A stretch of DNA of 64,000 nucleotides, taken from Diphasiastrum complanatum (Eukaryota > Streptophyta > Lycopodiopsida > Lycopodiales > Lycopodiaceae). Below are positions 25,838-39,200 of this stretch, piece by piece. Where the stretch lies: contig CM055112.1 in the NCBI GenBank assembly GCA_029204225.1, positions 5,001 through 69,000 of the forward strand, read 5' to 3'. The notes beneath the pieces were generated by a model. It was given only the letters and a program-made list of their open reading frames with translations. It was not told the DNA's origin and did not search any database. The position numbers and the translations under genes were made by a program. Position 1 is the stretch's first letter. The number at the start of each line of letters is the position of its first letter.

Positions 25838-27430
25838 GATCTTCCAGTATCATGATCTGACTTCTTGATTTCGTCTGAAATCTGGCGAGCAATGCATCCC
25901 ACATCTCCTTAGCTTTGGAGAGTGTAGCTAGGTCGTACATGACCGCAATCGTTGACTTTGGGGGGGGGGGCTGAAGGGAGGGGTTGGGCCTGCATAGAAC
26001 CGCAAACCATGAGAACTATGAGGGGTAACCGTGAGAACCATGATGGGCAACAGAGACTATCTTCGATGGAAGATGATAACAAGGCTACTGCCTTGCCGTT
26101 TTTCTCCCTCCATTCGCGTAGCTCCTTGCCTGTTGTCATAGACATTTCTTCTGTGCCATCCACCCAGGGGAAGAGTCCTTCGCCCTTGAGTATTAGTAAT
26201 GTCTTAACTTTCCAGGCTAGAAAGTTAGATCCTGAAGAATCAAGTATTGTGCAGATCTTGCTCTGCATGCTGTTGATTGAAGCCATTGCTTCTTGGAGTC
26301 TGTTCCCTTGTTGATGGTTGATTGTTTGAATGCTTGGCCTCCTGGATCTGATAGCTTTTTGGCTATGTCAGAATATGATAGGCTGGTCGGCTCTGATACC
26401 ACTGAAGGGAATCGGATGTGATATGCTCTGATACCACTGTAGGGAATCGTGTGATATGCTCTGATACCACTGATGGAAAATGGGAAACGGTCGAAGCTTT
26501 CACGAAGCAACCACGATTCCCTCTTGAGATTCTGATGGAGTTCAAATGCGATCGTTGGACACTGCCAACTGAATCACTCCTACAATCCTCTAGAATGTAG
26601 TCAGGCACTACTGATCTACATTCATAATATTGATGCAACATTCAACATAGTTTCAACCAGGGTGCGGAATTCAAATGAACAAAAAAAATCAGACATATGA
26701 AATAACAGCAGAAGCAATTTCATTCGAGATCAGACACAATGAAAACATGTGCACAAAGGCTACAATATCGTCTATTGATTTTTCTTCTCTGATTCTTCAA
26801 GCATTGCATGCATATCCACACAGTGCATTGGTGCAAGAGAGATACACTTCTCTCACGGATATATGTCTTGCCTACTAGCGGACTTTGGATTTCTATGGAT
26901 CCTGATCACAGAGCTCGTCTTGCAAGCCGACGGACTTGCTGTCTGTATTTCGTCTTGATTGCTTACTAGCATCAGACTACTATGCTTACTTACATTGTGT
27001 GTGTATTTTGTTGATCTATATGTCAAGTATCATCTAGTAAGTATAGTCGCTCTATGTAAATCTAAAATTAGAGTGATTAAGCATCTACAACTAATCAGGA
27101 AATTACAAGAGTGGCAGATTAGCCACGACCCAGGAAGTATCTGCTGACGTCATGCCATCAGATCAAATTTCTGTACTTCTGGGTACTTGCGAGTCACGTC
27201 GTTGGTTTCGTCTCTGTCATTGGTTTCGTTTTGCTCATCTGCCTTTCTCTCATACTGGACCGCAAAAGATTCTCGTTCGTGAATCTTTCGTGTTCGCAAA
27301 CCGTTCGTCTTCATCTCCTTTGACTTTCGTGTTCGTGGAACTCTTCGTGTTTTGTGTCTCCAGATTTTCGAGTTCGCAAATGTCTCCATCGGGCTGAATG
27401 CTTTATAATTAGAAACATTTTGTTTCTTCA
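25838..27430 (-). mobile_element. Copia fossil, family A: gag fragment plus LTR
   Basis: A gag start of the MASINxxQxKICTILDSS type (26286 downward) lies next to an LTR (26471-27430, 960 bp, TG...CA) on its 5' side in minus orientation. The initiator-Met type primer-binding word occurs three times in tandem between 26391 and 26470. Only the 5' part of the element is present, and it is broken. It belongs to the same family as the element at 30205-36052. Confidence 0.75.
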
Positions 27431-27770
27431 TTTATGACAGTGGATACACTCAATTTTCGGATTTAGCCAACATGAATCGACAGTATGTCCTTCGCATTTG
27501 CATCTCACGAATGTGTTCTTGTCTCTACTCTATTGTTTTGACTTTTCTTTGTTCTTCCACTTGCCTTTGCTGGCTATTGATCTCGATCCTGCTTTCAATC
27601 TAACTCCCTCTTAGGCTTGAATTGCTTCTTCGTCTTCTCCTTGTTGCTATAGAGAGCATGGTCATAAGCATCCTTGTGATCAAGGTGCTCTCAAGCTTCG
27701 ACTTCTTTTTGAATCTTGACAACTGTCTTCTTTTTTTTTTATGCAGATTTATATTCGGATCTTAGCCAGT
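27431..27770 (-). mobile_element. Copia family A gag fragment
   Basis: This matches, in inverse orientation, the gag and zinc-knuckle region seen at about 53150-53470, including the words for TCAATTTTCGGATT and ATGAATCGACA. It is a separate short piece, probably of an older copy into which the neighbouring LTR-bearing piece went. Confidence 0.5.
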
Positions 27771-29950
27771 TGATGAAAGGCAAGCATCTTCATGGCTCCT
27801 TGGAACGTGCCGGCTTCTCGTTACTACATACGACTTAAGAGGAGGAGGTGGAAAGCCTGAGACAATTACTTTTTGAAGACTTTATTAAAAGGGCTAGCCA
27901 AGAGCTTACACCATTCTCGAGATATATGACTTCAAGATCCGAGCCTAAGAGGCTTTCTTATGGTGAGAAAGGCAAACAAATGGATCTTGATTCCACTAGT
28001 TATGCTTATTTTATCTCACATGAAGAGCCAAAGGATGTTCAAGAGGCACTCAATTCAAAAGAATGGTTTTCAGCCATGAACCAAGAATATGATGCTTTGA
28101 TAACCAACAAGACTTGGGAGCTTGTGGATCTTCCATCCAAAAGACACACTATTGGTTGCAAATGAGTTTTCCGAGTCAAATATAATCAAGATGGTACAAT
28201 CAACAAATATAAGACAAGACTTTGTGCAAAGGGCTTTGCCCAAATTTATGGACTTGATCATGAAGAAACATATGCACCTGTTGCAAAGATGGTATCAATA
28301 AGAGTTATCATTTCCATTGCCTGTTTTTTCAAATGGAGAATGTTACAATTAGATGTCTCAAATGCTTTTTTTAAATGGATATCTAGAAGAAGAAATCTAT
28401 ATGGAACAACCACATGGATTCATCAAAGGTGAGTCCAAAGTATGCTTGCTCTTTAAGAGTCTCTATGGACTAAAGCAAGCACCAAGATCGTGGTATGCTC
28501 GACTAAACTCTTTTCTTATTTCACTAGGATTCATTCTTAGTGATTATGATCCTTCCTTGTATATCAAGTTTTATGCTAGTGATATTGTCATTTTACTCAT
28601 TTATGTTGATGATATTATCATAAGTGGAAGTAATATCAATTTAGTTGAAGAAACTAAAGTTGCACTTGGAGGAGAATTCAAGATGCAAGATCTTGGAAAA
28701 CTTCATTACATTTTAGGCTTAGAGATTGACATGCATGATGATAACGCTTTTATTTGTCAATCCAAGTATGCTCTTTCAATGCTAAAGAAATTTAATATGT
28801 TAAATTGTAAGAGTATTGATACTCCAATGGAGCAAAATGTGAAAGATCCTAATAAAGGTGATGAAAAATCCTTCATGGACATCGCACTTTTTAGGAGTCT
28901 TATAGGCTCCTTAATTTGGGTTACTATAACTAGACCTGATATCAGTTTTAGTGTTCATAAGTTAAGCCAAGCTATGCAAAATCCTACAATTCATCATTGG
29001 AAAATGGCCAAAAGGGTACTTAGGTACATATCTTCATCCTATGATTATGGTTTATTATACAAGAGTGAAGACCTTTCTATGGTTGGATATTCTGACTCGG
29101 ATTTTGCAAGTGGTAAAATGGATCGAAAGTCTACAAGTGCTTATGTGATTTATCTTGGAGGAAATTTGATATCTTGGCAAAGCAAGATGCCATATCTCTT
29201 TCATCTTGTGAAGCCCAAATACAAAGCTCTTACTACTATAACATATGAAGTACTTTGGATCAAGAGGTTGCTTTTGGAACTAAAGACTATCAAAGAAGAT
29301 GATATACCATTGATCATGTGTAATAATATTCCAGCACAAGCCCTTGCCAACAACCCAATATTCATGCAAGGAGCAAACACATCGAAGTTGCACATCACTT
29401 TGTGAGAGAGAAACTCATTGGAGGGGAAATCTATTTAGAGCACATCGACACATCATCATGTATTGTAGATTTGCTTACCAAACCTTTGAGCAAGAATTCT
29501 TTCATCAAGCATAGAGCCAATCTTGGATTAATTTCGAGATCCATGTTCATGTCAACATAGAATACTTTTCAGGAGGAGTGTTGAAAATGGAAAATCATCT
29601 ATCTTTACTTTTGGCTATGATAAAGTTTTTTCTACATATATGTACTGTTCTATATCGAAAATGCCAAATTTGGCCTAGAGGAAACTCGAGCTACATGGTT
29701 ATATGAGATCTAGTTGGTCAAATACAACATGCATATAGAAGTTTGGCATAGAAATATCAATTATAGGCTTGTAAAAACACGAGTCATATCACATGCAAAG
29801 GTTGTAAGTGTTCCAAAGTGACATGCAAAGCATGCACAAAGTGTAATGGACACATGCATAGTGATTTGGACAATTCTAGTTTAGAAATTGCCACATGGTA
29901 AAAGTTGGTAGATAGATATGCATGTAAAGTGACATATGTCACTAGTTTGT
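27771..29950 (+). mobile_element. Copia fossil, family B: reverse transcriptase, RNase H and LTR start
   Basis: Parts: the segment before reverse transcriptase (27848-28165), reverse transcriptase with the YVDDI motif and RNase H (28353-29405), a purine-rich tract ending at 29578, and an LTR from 29579 (TGTTGAAAATGG) that is cut short near 29950. Gag, protease and integrase are not present here. It is broken, but much of the reverse-transcriptase region is still readable. Confidence 0.85.
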
Positions 29951-30204
29951 TAGTTTGCACTTAGATGTGGAACAAAGTAGATGAATGCTAGCTCTACCGA
30001 CTTGCTCCCTCACAAAATGATATTGCACCTCAATATGCTTGCTCCTAGCATGAAAGATAGGATTGGTTACCAACCTTTTGGATGATAGATTGTCACAAAA
30101 GATGATTGGGCTCTTTGAAAAATCCAACAAGTGAAGATCCTTGATCATCCTCTTGATCCATACCATCTCCTTTGTGCAATTTGTAAGAGCTTTGTACTCG
30201 GCCT
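29951..30204 (-). mobile_element. Copia fossil, family C, older copy (left piece)
   Basis: An RNase H region with DMVWIKRMIKDLH-like sequence. Its other part lies at 36053-36247, beyond the family A element that was inserted into it. It is broken. Confidence 0.75.
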
Positions 30205-33200
30205 TGATGCGAAACGAGACGGAAACAAAACAATTTGGATGGATTTCAGATATAATTGCTGGTTACTGCCAACTGTATCATTCCTACAGTCCTCCAGAAT
30301 ATAGACTGACATTGCTGATCTACGTTTGAGATTAACACAACATTCAACAAAATTTAAACCAATGTGCAAAATTAAATGAACAAGTGAATCAGACCCACGA
30401 ATAACAGCAGACCAATTTGCATTCAAGATTAGAGAAGACAAGAGTGATATGTGCGCAAACGGCTACAAAATCATCTATTGATTTTCTGATTCTTCAAGTA
30501 CTACATGCAAATCCACGCAGTGCATTGGTGTGAGAGAAAAACAGTTCTCCCCCGAGTAATGTCTCGCTTACTAGCGGACTTCTGGATCTACAGATCCCAT
30601 GCAGAATTGTCTCACACGTTGGCGGACTTATATTTTGTATTTTTTGTCTTCTTGCTTACTAGCATTAGACCTTTTTGTCTGTATATCAAGTATCATCTAG
30701 AAAGTATATAGTGCATTGTGTAACTCCTAGATTAGAGTAATTAAGCATCTACAACTAATCACGAATTACAAGAGTGACAGATTAGCCATGACCTAGAGTG
30801 TATCTGTTGACGTCATGCTATCAGATCAGATATCTGTACTTCCGTGTACTTGCATGATCTTGTTGGTCCTTTTTGAAACTTGAGGGCAGAAAAGAGTGTT
30901 GCAATGATTTTCATGTCGCTTCGTGTCTTTTGACTTTTGCGTCATCTGAATTTCTCTCCCTGTATCGCGAACAATTCTCTTTCGCAAATTTTTCTCATTC
31001 GTGTCTTTTCGCCAGGGTGTTCACGAACATTTCTGCTTCGTGTCTTTTGAGTTTCGCGTTCGTGAACATTTTCGTCAGGCAGAGGGCTGAAAGCTAGCAA
31101 AGCTTTGGTAACAAAAACATTTTGTTTCTTCAGCTCTCTCTCAAAGCATAATAGCTTTATGACTCCAAGACTACTCCTCTGTCTTTCAAAAAGTCCTTTG
31201 TCTAGGGCTTTGGTGAAGATGTCAGCAACCATGTCTTTCGTTCCTATGAAGGTGATCTGCAACATCTTCTTTTCAATCAGATATATTTAGATCCAAACAT
31301 AAGATTAACATTATGATTTTGACATATGCAGCACATACTAAGAGATCATACAACATTTTTGCAAATACATATGGAAGCTTGAGTGCATGGTCATCACAAG
31401 GGATGGAGAAGTCACATTGGCAAGCACGAGCAACATTTTATCGAAATACACAACATGGAGAAACCAATGAAAAACAAAACTACATTTGTCAATTGTTTCA
31501 GTGGTTCTACCGCAGAGTTCAGATTCGATAAATAAGCACTCACAATGCCATTGTGAGAGGCATTCTCAGAGGCTGTGAGAGAGCTAGTGATAGCCAGCTA
31601 CAAGACCAGAGGCTCGTTTCTTGTTTTGTCCAATTCATTTAGGAACTGCTTGAGCTAAATTATCTCGTTGGCCATCTTTGCTGCTGCAACATACTCTACT
31701 TCATAGGATGACTGAGCCATTATGGTCTGTTTCTTGTTGGACCGAGAGAACTGCCGCTCCCGATGCGATGGTGCATCCTCCTGAGACGCTTTTACAATCG
31801 TCCTTGAGGAATGCCCAGCTTGCATCACTGTAGGAAAACATCTTGAAATCTGCATCATAACAATAACACAGTCATAATCTCTTGTTAATTGAAGATATTG
31901 TAAAATTTGTTTTGCAATCTTCCAATGTGTCGAGCCTGGATTCGTGTAGAATTGGCCCATTCTGAACACTACATAAGTAATGTCAGGGCATGTGTTGTCT
32001 GCAAGGTACATCAACGAAGCTATCAGCTTTCTATAAGGTGTGAGCTGCATTTGTTCTCTCTCTTCTTCAGTCCTTGGACAATCATCGTTTGTCAGCACCG
32101 TTTCTGCAAGCATTGGAGTATTCGCTCCTTTGCAATTCAGCATCCCAAAATCCTCTAGGATTTTCTGGGTGTATCTGGACTGGTGAATGTACAGCTCACC
32201 TCCCTCATAGTCCCTTTCAATTTGCAAGCCAAGGTAGCACCTGGCTTCTCCCAGATCCACGATCTCGAAATGTTTGGAGATGTCCGTCTTCACTTCAGCA
32301 ATCAGCTGCTCACTCTTGCAGATTATCAGAGTGTCGTCCACATATACAACTACAATAATGGTCTGCCCATCTGCAACTTAGAGAGATACACATTGGAATC
32401 AGCCATCAGTGGCTTGAATTCTAATGATTTCAAGGCTTGATCCTCTTTTTTGTACCATTGTCGAGCTGACTATTTTAGACCGTAGATACTTCTATGCATT
32501 CTGCATGCATAATCAGAAAGTGAATTCGAGACATAACCTGGGAGTTGATCCATGTAGACCTACTTGTCTAGCTCACCATGCAAGAAGGCTGTCTTCTCGT
32601 CCACAATGTGGATCTTGAGTAGGGATGAATGTTTGACAACAAGAGAAAAGGTTTCAGAGTACTCAATACCATATCTCTGAGAAAATTCCTTCACTACCAG
32701 TCTTGCCTTTTTCCATCTGGTCTATACTTGAGCTTGAAAACCCATTTGCATTTGACAATCTTGCGCTTATGCGGTAATGGCTCCAACGTCCATACCTGGT
32801 TCTTCCTCATGGATTCCATATCTTCATTCGTGGCTTGGATCCATTTGTCCTTCTCTAGACATTCAATCGCTTCCTCGAAATTATGTGGTTCGTCACTGAA
32901 TCCACAGAACTCTTCTGATGTAGAAGCAGAGCTATCTGGCACATATCTTGTTGGCGCTCTTCATGGTCTTGTCGACCTTCTCGGAGATCCTCCTGGGACA
33001 TGAATGCCTTTGTCTTTGTCTGCTCTACTAGGTACGGAACCATCCTAGTTTACGAAAACTGTAGCAGTAGGCTGTCTCTCGAATCTTTTGTCTTATTGTC
33101 CTACTCTCATCAAATCTGACATCTCTCACTGTCTTCACAGTATTCGTGTCTGGCATGTAGACTCTGTAGTATGACGAGTTGTTGTCATAACCTACTAGAA

Positions 33201-36052
33201 ATCCCTGTTCAACTTTCTCATCAAGCTTCTTTCGAAGCTTATCATCAAGAATATGTGCATAAGCTGCACAGCCAAAGATTCTGATGGGAGACAGGTTGGG
33301 CTTTCTACCCCACCATAACTCATGTGGTGTCGTGTGAGGGACACCAGACTTCCCTGTCCTATTCTAGATGTATGCAACTGTAGCTACTGCTTCAGCCCAC
33401 AGTACCCTTGGAGCTTTCGAGTAGGCCATCATGCATCAGCTTCCATTAGGGTCCTATTCTTTCTTTCTGCAACACCATTGTGCTGCGATGTGTAGGCTGC
33501 AATCCTTCTGTGAATGATGCCACGATCATTGCAGAAGTCAGTGAAGCGATTCGAGATGTATTCGCCACCTCAATCTATTCTGATCTGTTTCACTTTGTTG
33601 CTTGTACATCTCTCAGTCCAATTCACATATTTTATCAAGTGCTTCAAATTTATTCTAAATGAAGTACACTCTAGCAAATTTATTATAATCATCAATGAAG
33701 GTTATGTAATATTTTGAGCCTCCTACTGAGATCACATTGAAAGGCTCACATATGTCAGAATGCACTAACTCCAAAATCTTGGTCGTTCTGTAGGAGTCTT
33801 TGACAAATGGTGTGCGTGACATCTTACCCTTCAAACATGCATCATAGGTGGCCAAATTGGTTGCATTCGAGGTGCTGACCCCTATTATTGCTCCATGATG
33901 GCTTGCTTGGTAAAGTGCCATTGAGTTCATGTGGCATAGTCTCCTGTGCTACAGAGTGTCTGGCGAATCATCATGAGTCTGATACACCTGATCTGCAGAC
34001 AGGTGTACCTTCAAGTGATATAGATTACCTTTTCTTCTGCCTTGAGTGATTAGGGTACTGGTACTGGTGTCAACCACGTTGCATGTTTCGTCAGAAAACA
34101 TCACACGTATCGTTACATCTACTATTTTTGCCATAGAAAACAAGTCTTGCTACAGTGTAGGCACCAACAGAACGTCTTCAAGTCATCTGTCTCTTCCATT
34201 GGTGTTGAGCCACAGTGAACCAATACCGTTCACTTGATGTTTGGATCCATCTCCAAGAACAATGAATCTTAAAGAATCCGCACTTTTGAAATTAGACATG
34301 ATTCGTCTTGATGTCACAAAGTGTGAGGTGGCTCCTGAATCTAGGATCACCTCATGTGTGTTAGATGTTGACGTTGTACACATGTCTTCACAAATGTAGA
34401 CGGTCGAATAATTTCTGTTCAATCTCTCTTTGCCCATTTTTGAGCTCTCAGGATCATCGACATAGGATGAACTGTAGGTCATTGTAGGATCTTTCATGAG
34501 CAGGGTTCTAGTTGTCTGAAAAGATCTGGGTAAGGCTCTCAACAGGTTAAGTGAGCTACTTCTTAGCTGACACTGTATTTTCTGCTCCAGAGTTATGTAG
34601 TGATAGAAATAGATCCTTCATCTTCCTTACAAAAGAAGTGAGGTCCTTCCCATCCCACTGTAGATTTGTCAGCTGATCTTCCAACATCATTATTTGACTT
34701 CTTGATTTCGTTTGAGATTTCGTGAGAAGTGTATTCCACATCTCCTTAGCTTTGGAGAGTGTAGCCAGGTCAAGTGTGAGACTATCTTCGATGGAAGATG
34801 ATAGCAAGGCTACTACCTTGTCATTTTTCTCCCTCCACTCGTGTAGTTCTTTGTCTGATGTCGTAGGCATATCCTCTGTGCCATCCACCCAGGGGAATAA
34901 ACCTTCACCCTTGAGTATCAATGATGTCTTAACTTTCCAGGCTAGAAAATTAGATTCTGAAGAATCAAGAATTGTACAAATCTTGTTTTGTATGTTGTTG
35001 ATTGAAGCCATTGCTTCTGGAGTGTGTTCTCTTGTTGACGGTTGTTTTTCTGAATGCTTGGCCTCTTGGATCTGATAGCTTCTTGGATATGTCAGACTTT
35101 GACAGGGTAGGCTCTGATACCACTGATGTGAAATGAGATGCGAAACAAAACAATTCGGATGGATTTTAGATATGATCGCTGGTCACTGCTAGCTATATCA
35201 TTCCTACATTCCTCCAGAATGTAGACAGGCATTGCTGGTCTACGTTTGAGATTAACACATCATTCAACAAAATTCAAACCAAGGTGTGAAATTAAATGAG
35301 CAAGTGAATCATACACACAAATAACAGTAGACCAATTTGCAGTCAAGATCAGACAAGACAAGAGTGATATGTGCGCAAACGGCTACAAAATCATCTATTG
35401 ATTTTCTAATTCTTCAAGTACTACATGCAAATCCACGCAGTGCATTGGCATGAGAGAAATACAGTTCTCCCACGAGTAATGTCTCGCTTACTAGCGGACT
35501 TGTGGATCTACAGATCCTATGCAAAATTGTCTCGCACGCAGGCGGACTTGTATTTTGTATTTTTCGTCTTCTTGTTTACTAGCATTAGATTTTTTCATCC
35601 GTATATCAAGTATCATCTAGAAAGTATATAGTCACATCATGTAACTTCTAGATTAGAGTAATTAAGCATCTACAACTAATCACAAATTACAAGAGTGGTA
35701 GATTAGCCACGACCTAGAGTGTATCTGTTGACGTCATGCTATCAGATCAGATATCTGTACTTCTATGTACTTGCATGATCTTGCTGGTCCTTTTTGGAGT
35801 GTGAGGGCAGAAAAGGGTGTCACGACAATTTTTGTGTCGCTTCGTGTCTTTTGACTTTCGCGTCATCTAACTTTTCCCTCCTGTACCGCAAAAAATTCTC
35901 TTTTACGAATTTTTCTCGTTTGTCTCTTTTCACAGGTTGTTCGCGAACATTTCTGCTTCATGTCTATTGACTTTCGCGTTCACGAACATTTTTGTCAGGC
36001 AGAGGGCTGAAAGCTAGCAAAGCTTTGGTAAACGAAACGTTTTGTTTCTTCA
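30205..36052 (-). mobile_element. Copia element, family A, end-to-end copy with both LTRs
   Basis: 5848 bp, flanked by the 5-bp duplication GGCCT (30200-30204 and 36053-36057). LTRs: 30205-31132 and 35124-36052, both TG...CA. The primer-binding site, initiator-Met type, is at 35111-35122. Parts between the LTRs, on the minus strand, are gag (about 35011-34556), protease (about 34540-34183), pre-integrase and integrase (about 34143-33000), and reverse transcriptase with RNase H (about 32940-31650). The first 215 bp of the two LTRs differ at very roughly one base in nine, so the insertion is old. The coding region is broken in several places. It sits inside a family C Copia fossil. Confidence 0.92.
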
Positions 36053-36247
36053 GGCCTCACTAGATGACAATGAGATAGTGGCTTGTTTCTTCGACATCCA
36101 TGATATAGCTCCATTACTTATGAAAATACAATGAGCACTAATGGATTTCCTACCTATTATATCTCTAGCATATCCGAATCTGAAAATCCAAAAAGGTTAG
36201 GTGATGATCCCTCATACAATATGCCAAAATCTCGAGTTCCAATGATG
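36053..36247 (-). mobile_element. Copia fossil, family C, older copy (right piece)
   Basis: Continues the RNase H region of the piece at 29951-30204 on the other side of the nested family A element. It ends against the LTR of a younger family C copy at 36248. Confidence 0.75.
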
Positions 36248-39200
36248 TGTGAAAGAATTCAAATCATTGATAATCCAAATCCATAAACTGATCTTGGGAG
36301 AAAGAGAACAAATCAACAATCTTGCCAATGTAGAAAAATCAGCATGTACTCTATGAATAAGATGCAAACTCTAATAGAACTTGATCAAAACTAAATCATA
36401 ACATAAAAAGAAGTTGTTGCCCATAAAAAATCAGTAAACAACTATATTTCACACATGTGGATCTAAAATTAACATTTATTGATCATTCTACACATCGAAT
36501 TGCAAGCAATACAAGTATTGTGCACCAATGGATAGTAGAACCCAAGAGAACCATGTATAAGCATGAAATGAGATAGAGGAAGAAAGAAGATATGCTTCTC
36601 CATGAGTTACATCCTTTTATAATAGGTCAAAACCCTATTTGGCCACTTGGCTTTCCCTCCGAAATGTAAACCCTACTATTTTTGGGACTAGATTCAATGT
36701 ACCCAACATTCAAATCTGAATCTACTCAAACTCGACTTCTAGCTTTCCCTCTATTTCCATATAGATAATTTGAAATGCATTTAAGACTAGTATAACTTTG
36801 AAAAGTCAAACTCTAAGTCTAATATGAAAATTGGCCTCAATTGTGTATTTAGCAATTTTGTCAACTATTACCAATATTGACTAAACTAGTTGAAATCCTT
36901 CACACTCCCTCTTCAACTAGTTTTAACATAGACTTCGATAATACTCCAAGTGAAGTTCTATGTTTCATGAACAAGTCCTTTCCCAATGCTTTGGTGAAGA
37001 TATTAGCTACACATTCTCTTGAGGACACATGTTGAAGCTTCACCTCCTTTGCTATGACTTGCTCCCTCACAAAATGATATTGCACCTCAATATGCTTGCT
37101 CCTAGCATGAAATATAGGATTGGTTGCCAACTTTTGGGCTGATAGATTGTCACAAAAGATGATTGGGCTCTTTGAGAAATCCAACGAGTGAAGATCCTTG
37201 ATCATCCTCTTGATCCATACCATGTCCTTTGTGCAATGTGTAAGAGCTCTGTACTCGGCCTCACTAGATGACCATGAGATAGCGGCTTGTTTCTTCGACA
37301 TCCATGATATAGGTCCATCACCTATGAAAATACAATGAGAACTAATGGATTTTCTATCCATTATATCTCCAGCATAGTTCGAATCTGAAAATCCAAAAAG
37401 ATTAGGTGATGATCCCTCATACAATATGCCAAAATCTTGAGTTCCAGTGATGTACCTCAAAACTTGTTTTCCTAGCTTCCAGTGCTCCTCACTAGGATCT
37501 TGCATGAATCGACTCAATCTTCCAACACAATAGCTTAGATCTGTTCTAGTAATGGTTAGATAGATGAGCGAACCAACTAGCTTTCTATAGAGAGTAATGT
37601 CCTTGAAGGATCTTTCACTACCTCTTGTAGTTAGCTTTACATGAGACTCCATAGGTGTATCACTAGCTTTTGCATCTACCATATGAAATCTTTCTAGAAT
37701 AGAATTAGCATAATTCTCTTGACAAATGATAGTACATTGAGAAGTCTAATGACTTCTATTCCCAAAATGTAATGCAAGTTACCAAGATCATGCATCTCAA
37801 ACTCCTTTTTAAGAGCACTCTTGATATCTTCCACATCTTGATTGTCTCCACCACTCAAGATGATATCATCCACATGGATTAGACAGATGGTAATATCATT
37901 TCCAGCAAACATATAATAAAGTGAATGATCATACTCACTCATAACAAAGCCTTGATAGAGTAAAAAAGTGTTAAGCTTAGCATACCAACTCCTTGGTGCT
38001 TGCGTAAGGCCATACAAACTCTTTTGTAGTAGACACACATCTTTGTTAATGAAATGTAGCTCTAGGGTTGCTTCATGTACACTTCCTCCTCAAGATCACC
38101 ATTCAAGAATGCATTTGTGACATCCATTTTCCATAGATCCCATCCATAAAGTGTAGCAAGTGATGATGACTCGAATGCTTACCATCTTTGCCACGGGTGC
38201 AAAGGTCTCATCATAGTCAATCCGTTGTTCTTGATCATATCTTTTTTTTACTAAAATTGTCTTGTACATATTGATAGATCCATATTGGTTTGTCTTCACC
38301 TTGAATATCCATTTGCATCCAATAGCTTTTTTGTCCTTAGGTAACTCCACCAATCTCCATGTTCCATTCTTCATAAGAGCTCAAGACTCAAGATCCATTG
38401 CTTGGATCCACTCCTCTTCTTTCCTTGCTTCATCTACACTTGTAGGTTCATCAAAAGAGGTTAGGAAAGCAACATAATTTCCAGAAACTACTTGCTTACC
38501 CTTTTCATCATATGTGAGCCTTGAAGGCATTTGTCCTTCCCTTGATGTTCTCCTTGGCTTTTGACTTGATCCATCATCATCTCCATCTGAAGTAGGTTCC
38601 TTTACATCAACACCAAGAATGTAAGATCCATCCACATCACCATCAATAGTACTTGAAGATACTTTTGGAATGTTTCCCTCATCAAAAATGACATCTCTAC
38701 CAATAATTACCTTATTAGTAGAAGGAATGTAAACCTTGTAGGCTTTACTCACCTCACTATATCCAACAGAAATACCTTTCCTTGAAGATGGATCCTCCTT
38801 GTTCCTATTACCAAGAGTAATGTTGACATAGCATGTGCATCCAAGAGTTCTTAGAAAGTTGACACTTGGCCTCTTCTTGAATAGCATCTCAAAAGGTGTC
38901 CTTCCATCCAAAATAGCACTCGGCCACCTATTGCACAAGAAATTGGCACACAACAAAGCTTGATCCCAAAATGGTGTTTCAAGATTAGCACTTAACCTCA
39001 TGGATTTAGCACTTCACATAAAGTCCTCTTCTTCCTTCAGCCACTCCATTTTGTTGTGGTGTCCTTGGGGTTGTCTACTCCCTCTTGATCCCATACTCAT
39101 CACAAAAGGCCTTTAACTTGGTAGATATGTACTCACCACTATTGTCACTCCTTAAGCACTTGATCCTTGTGAAAAATTGGTTCTCCCTTGAATTATTGAA

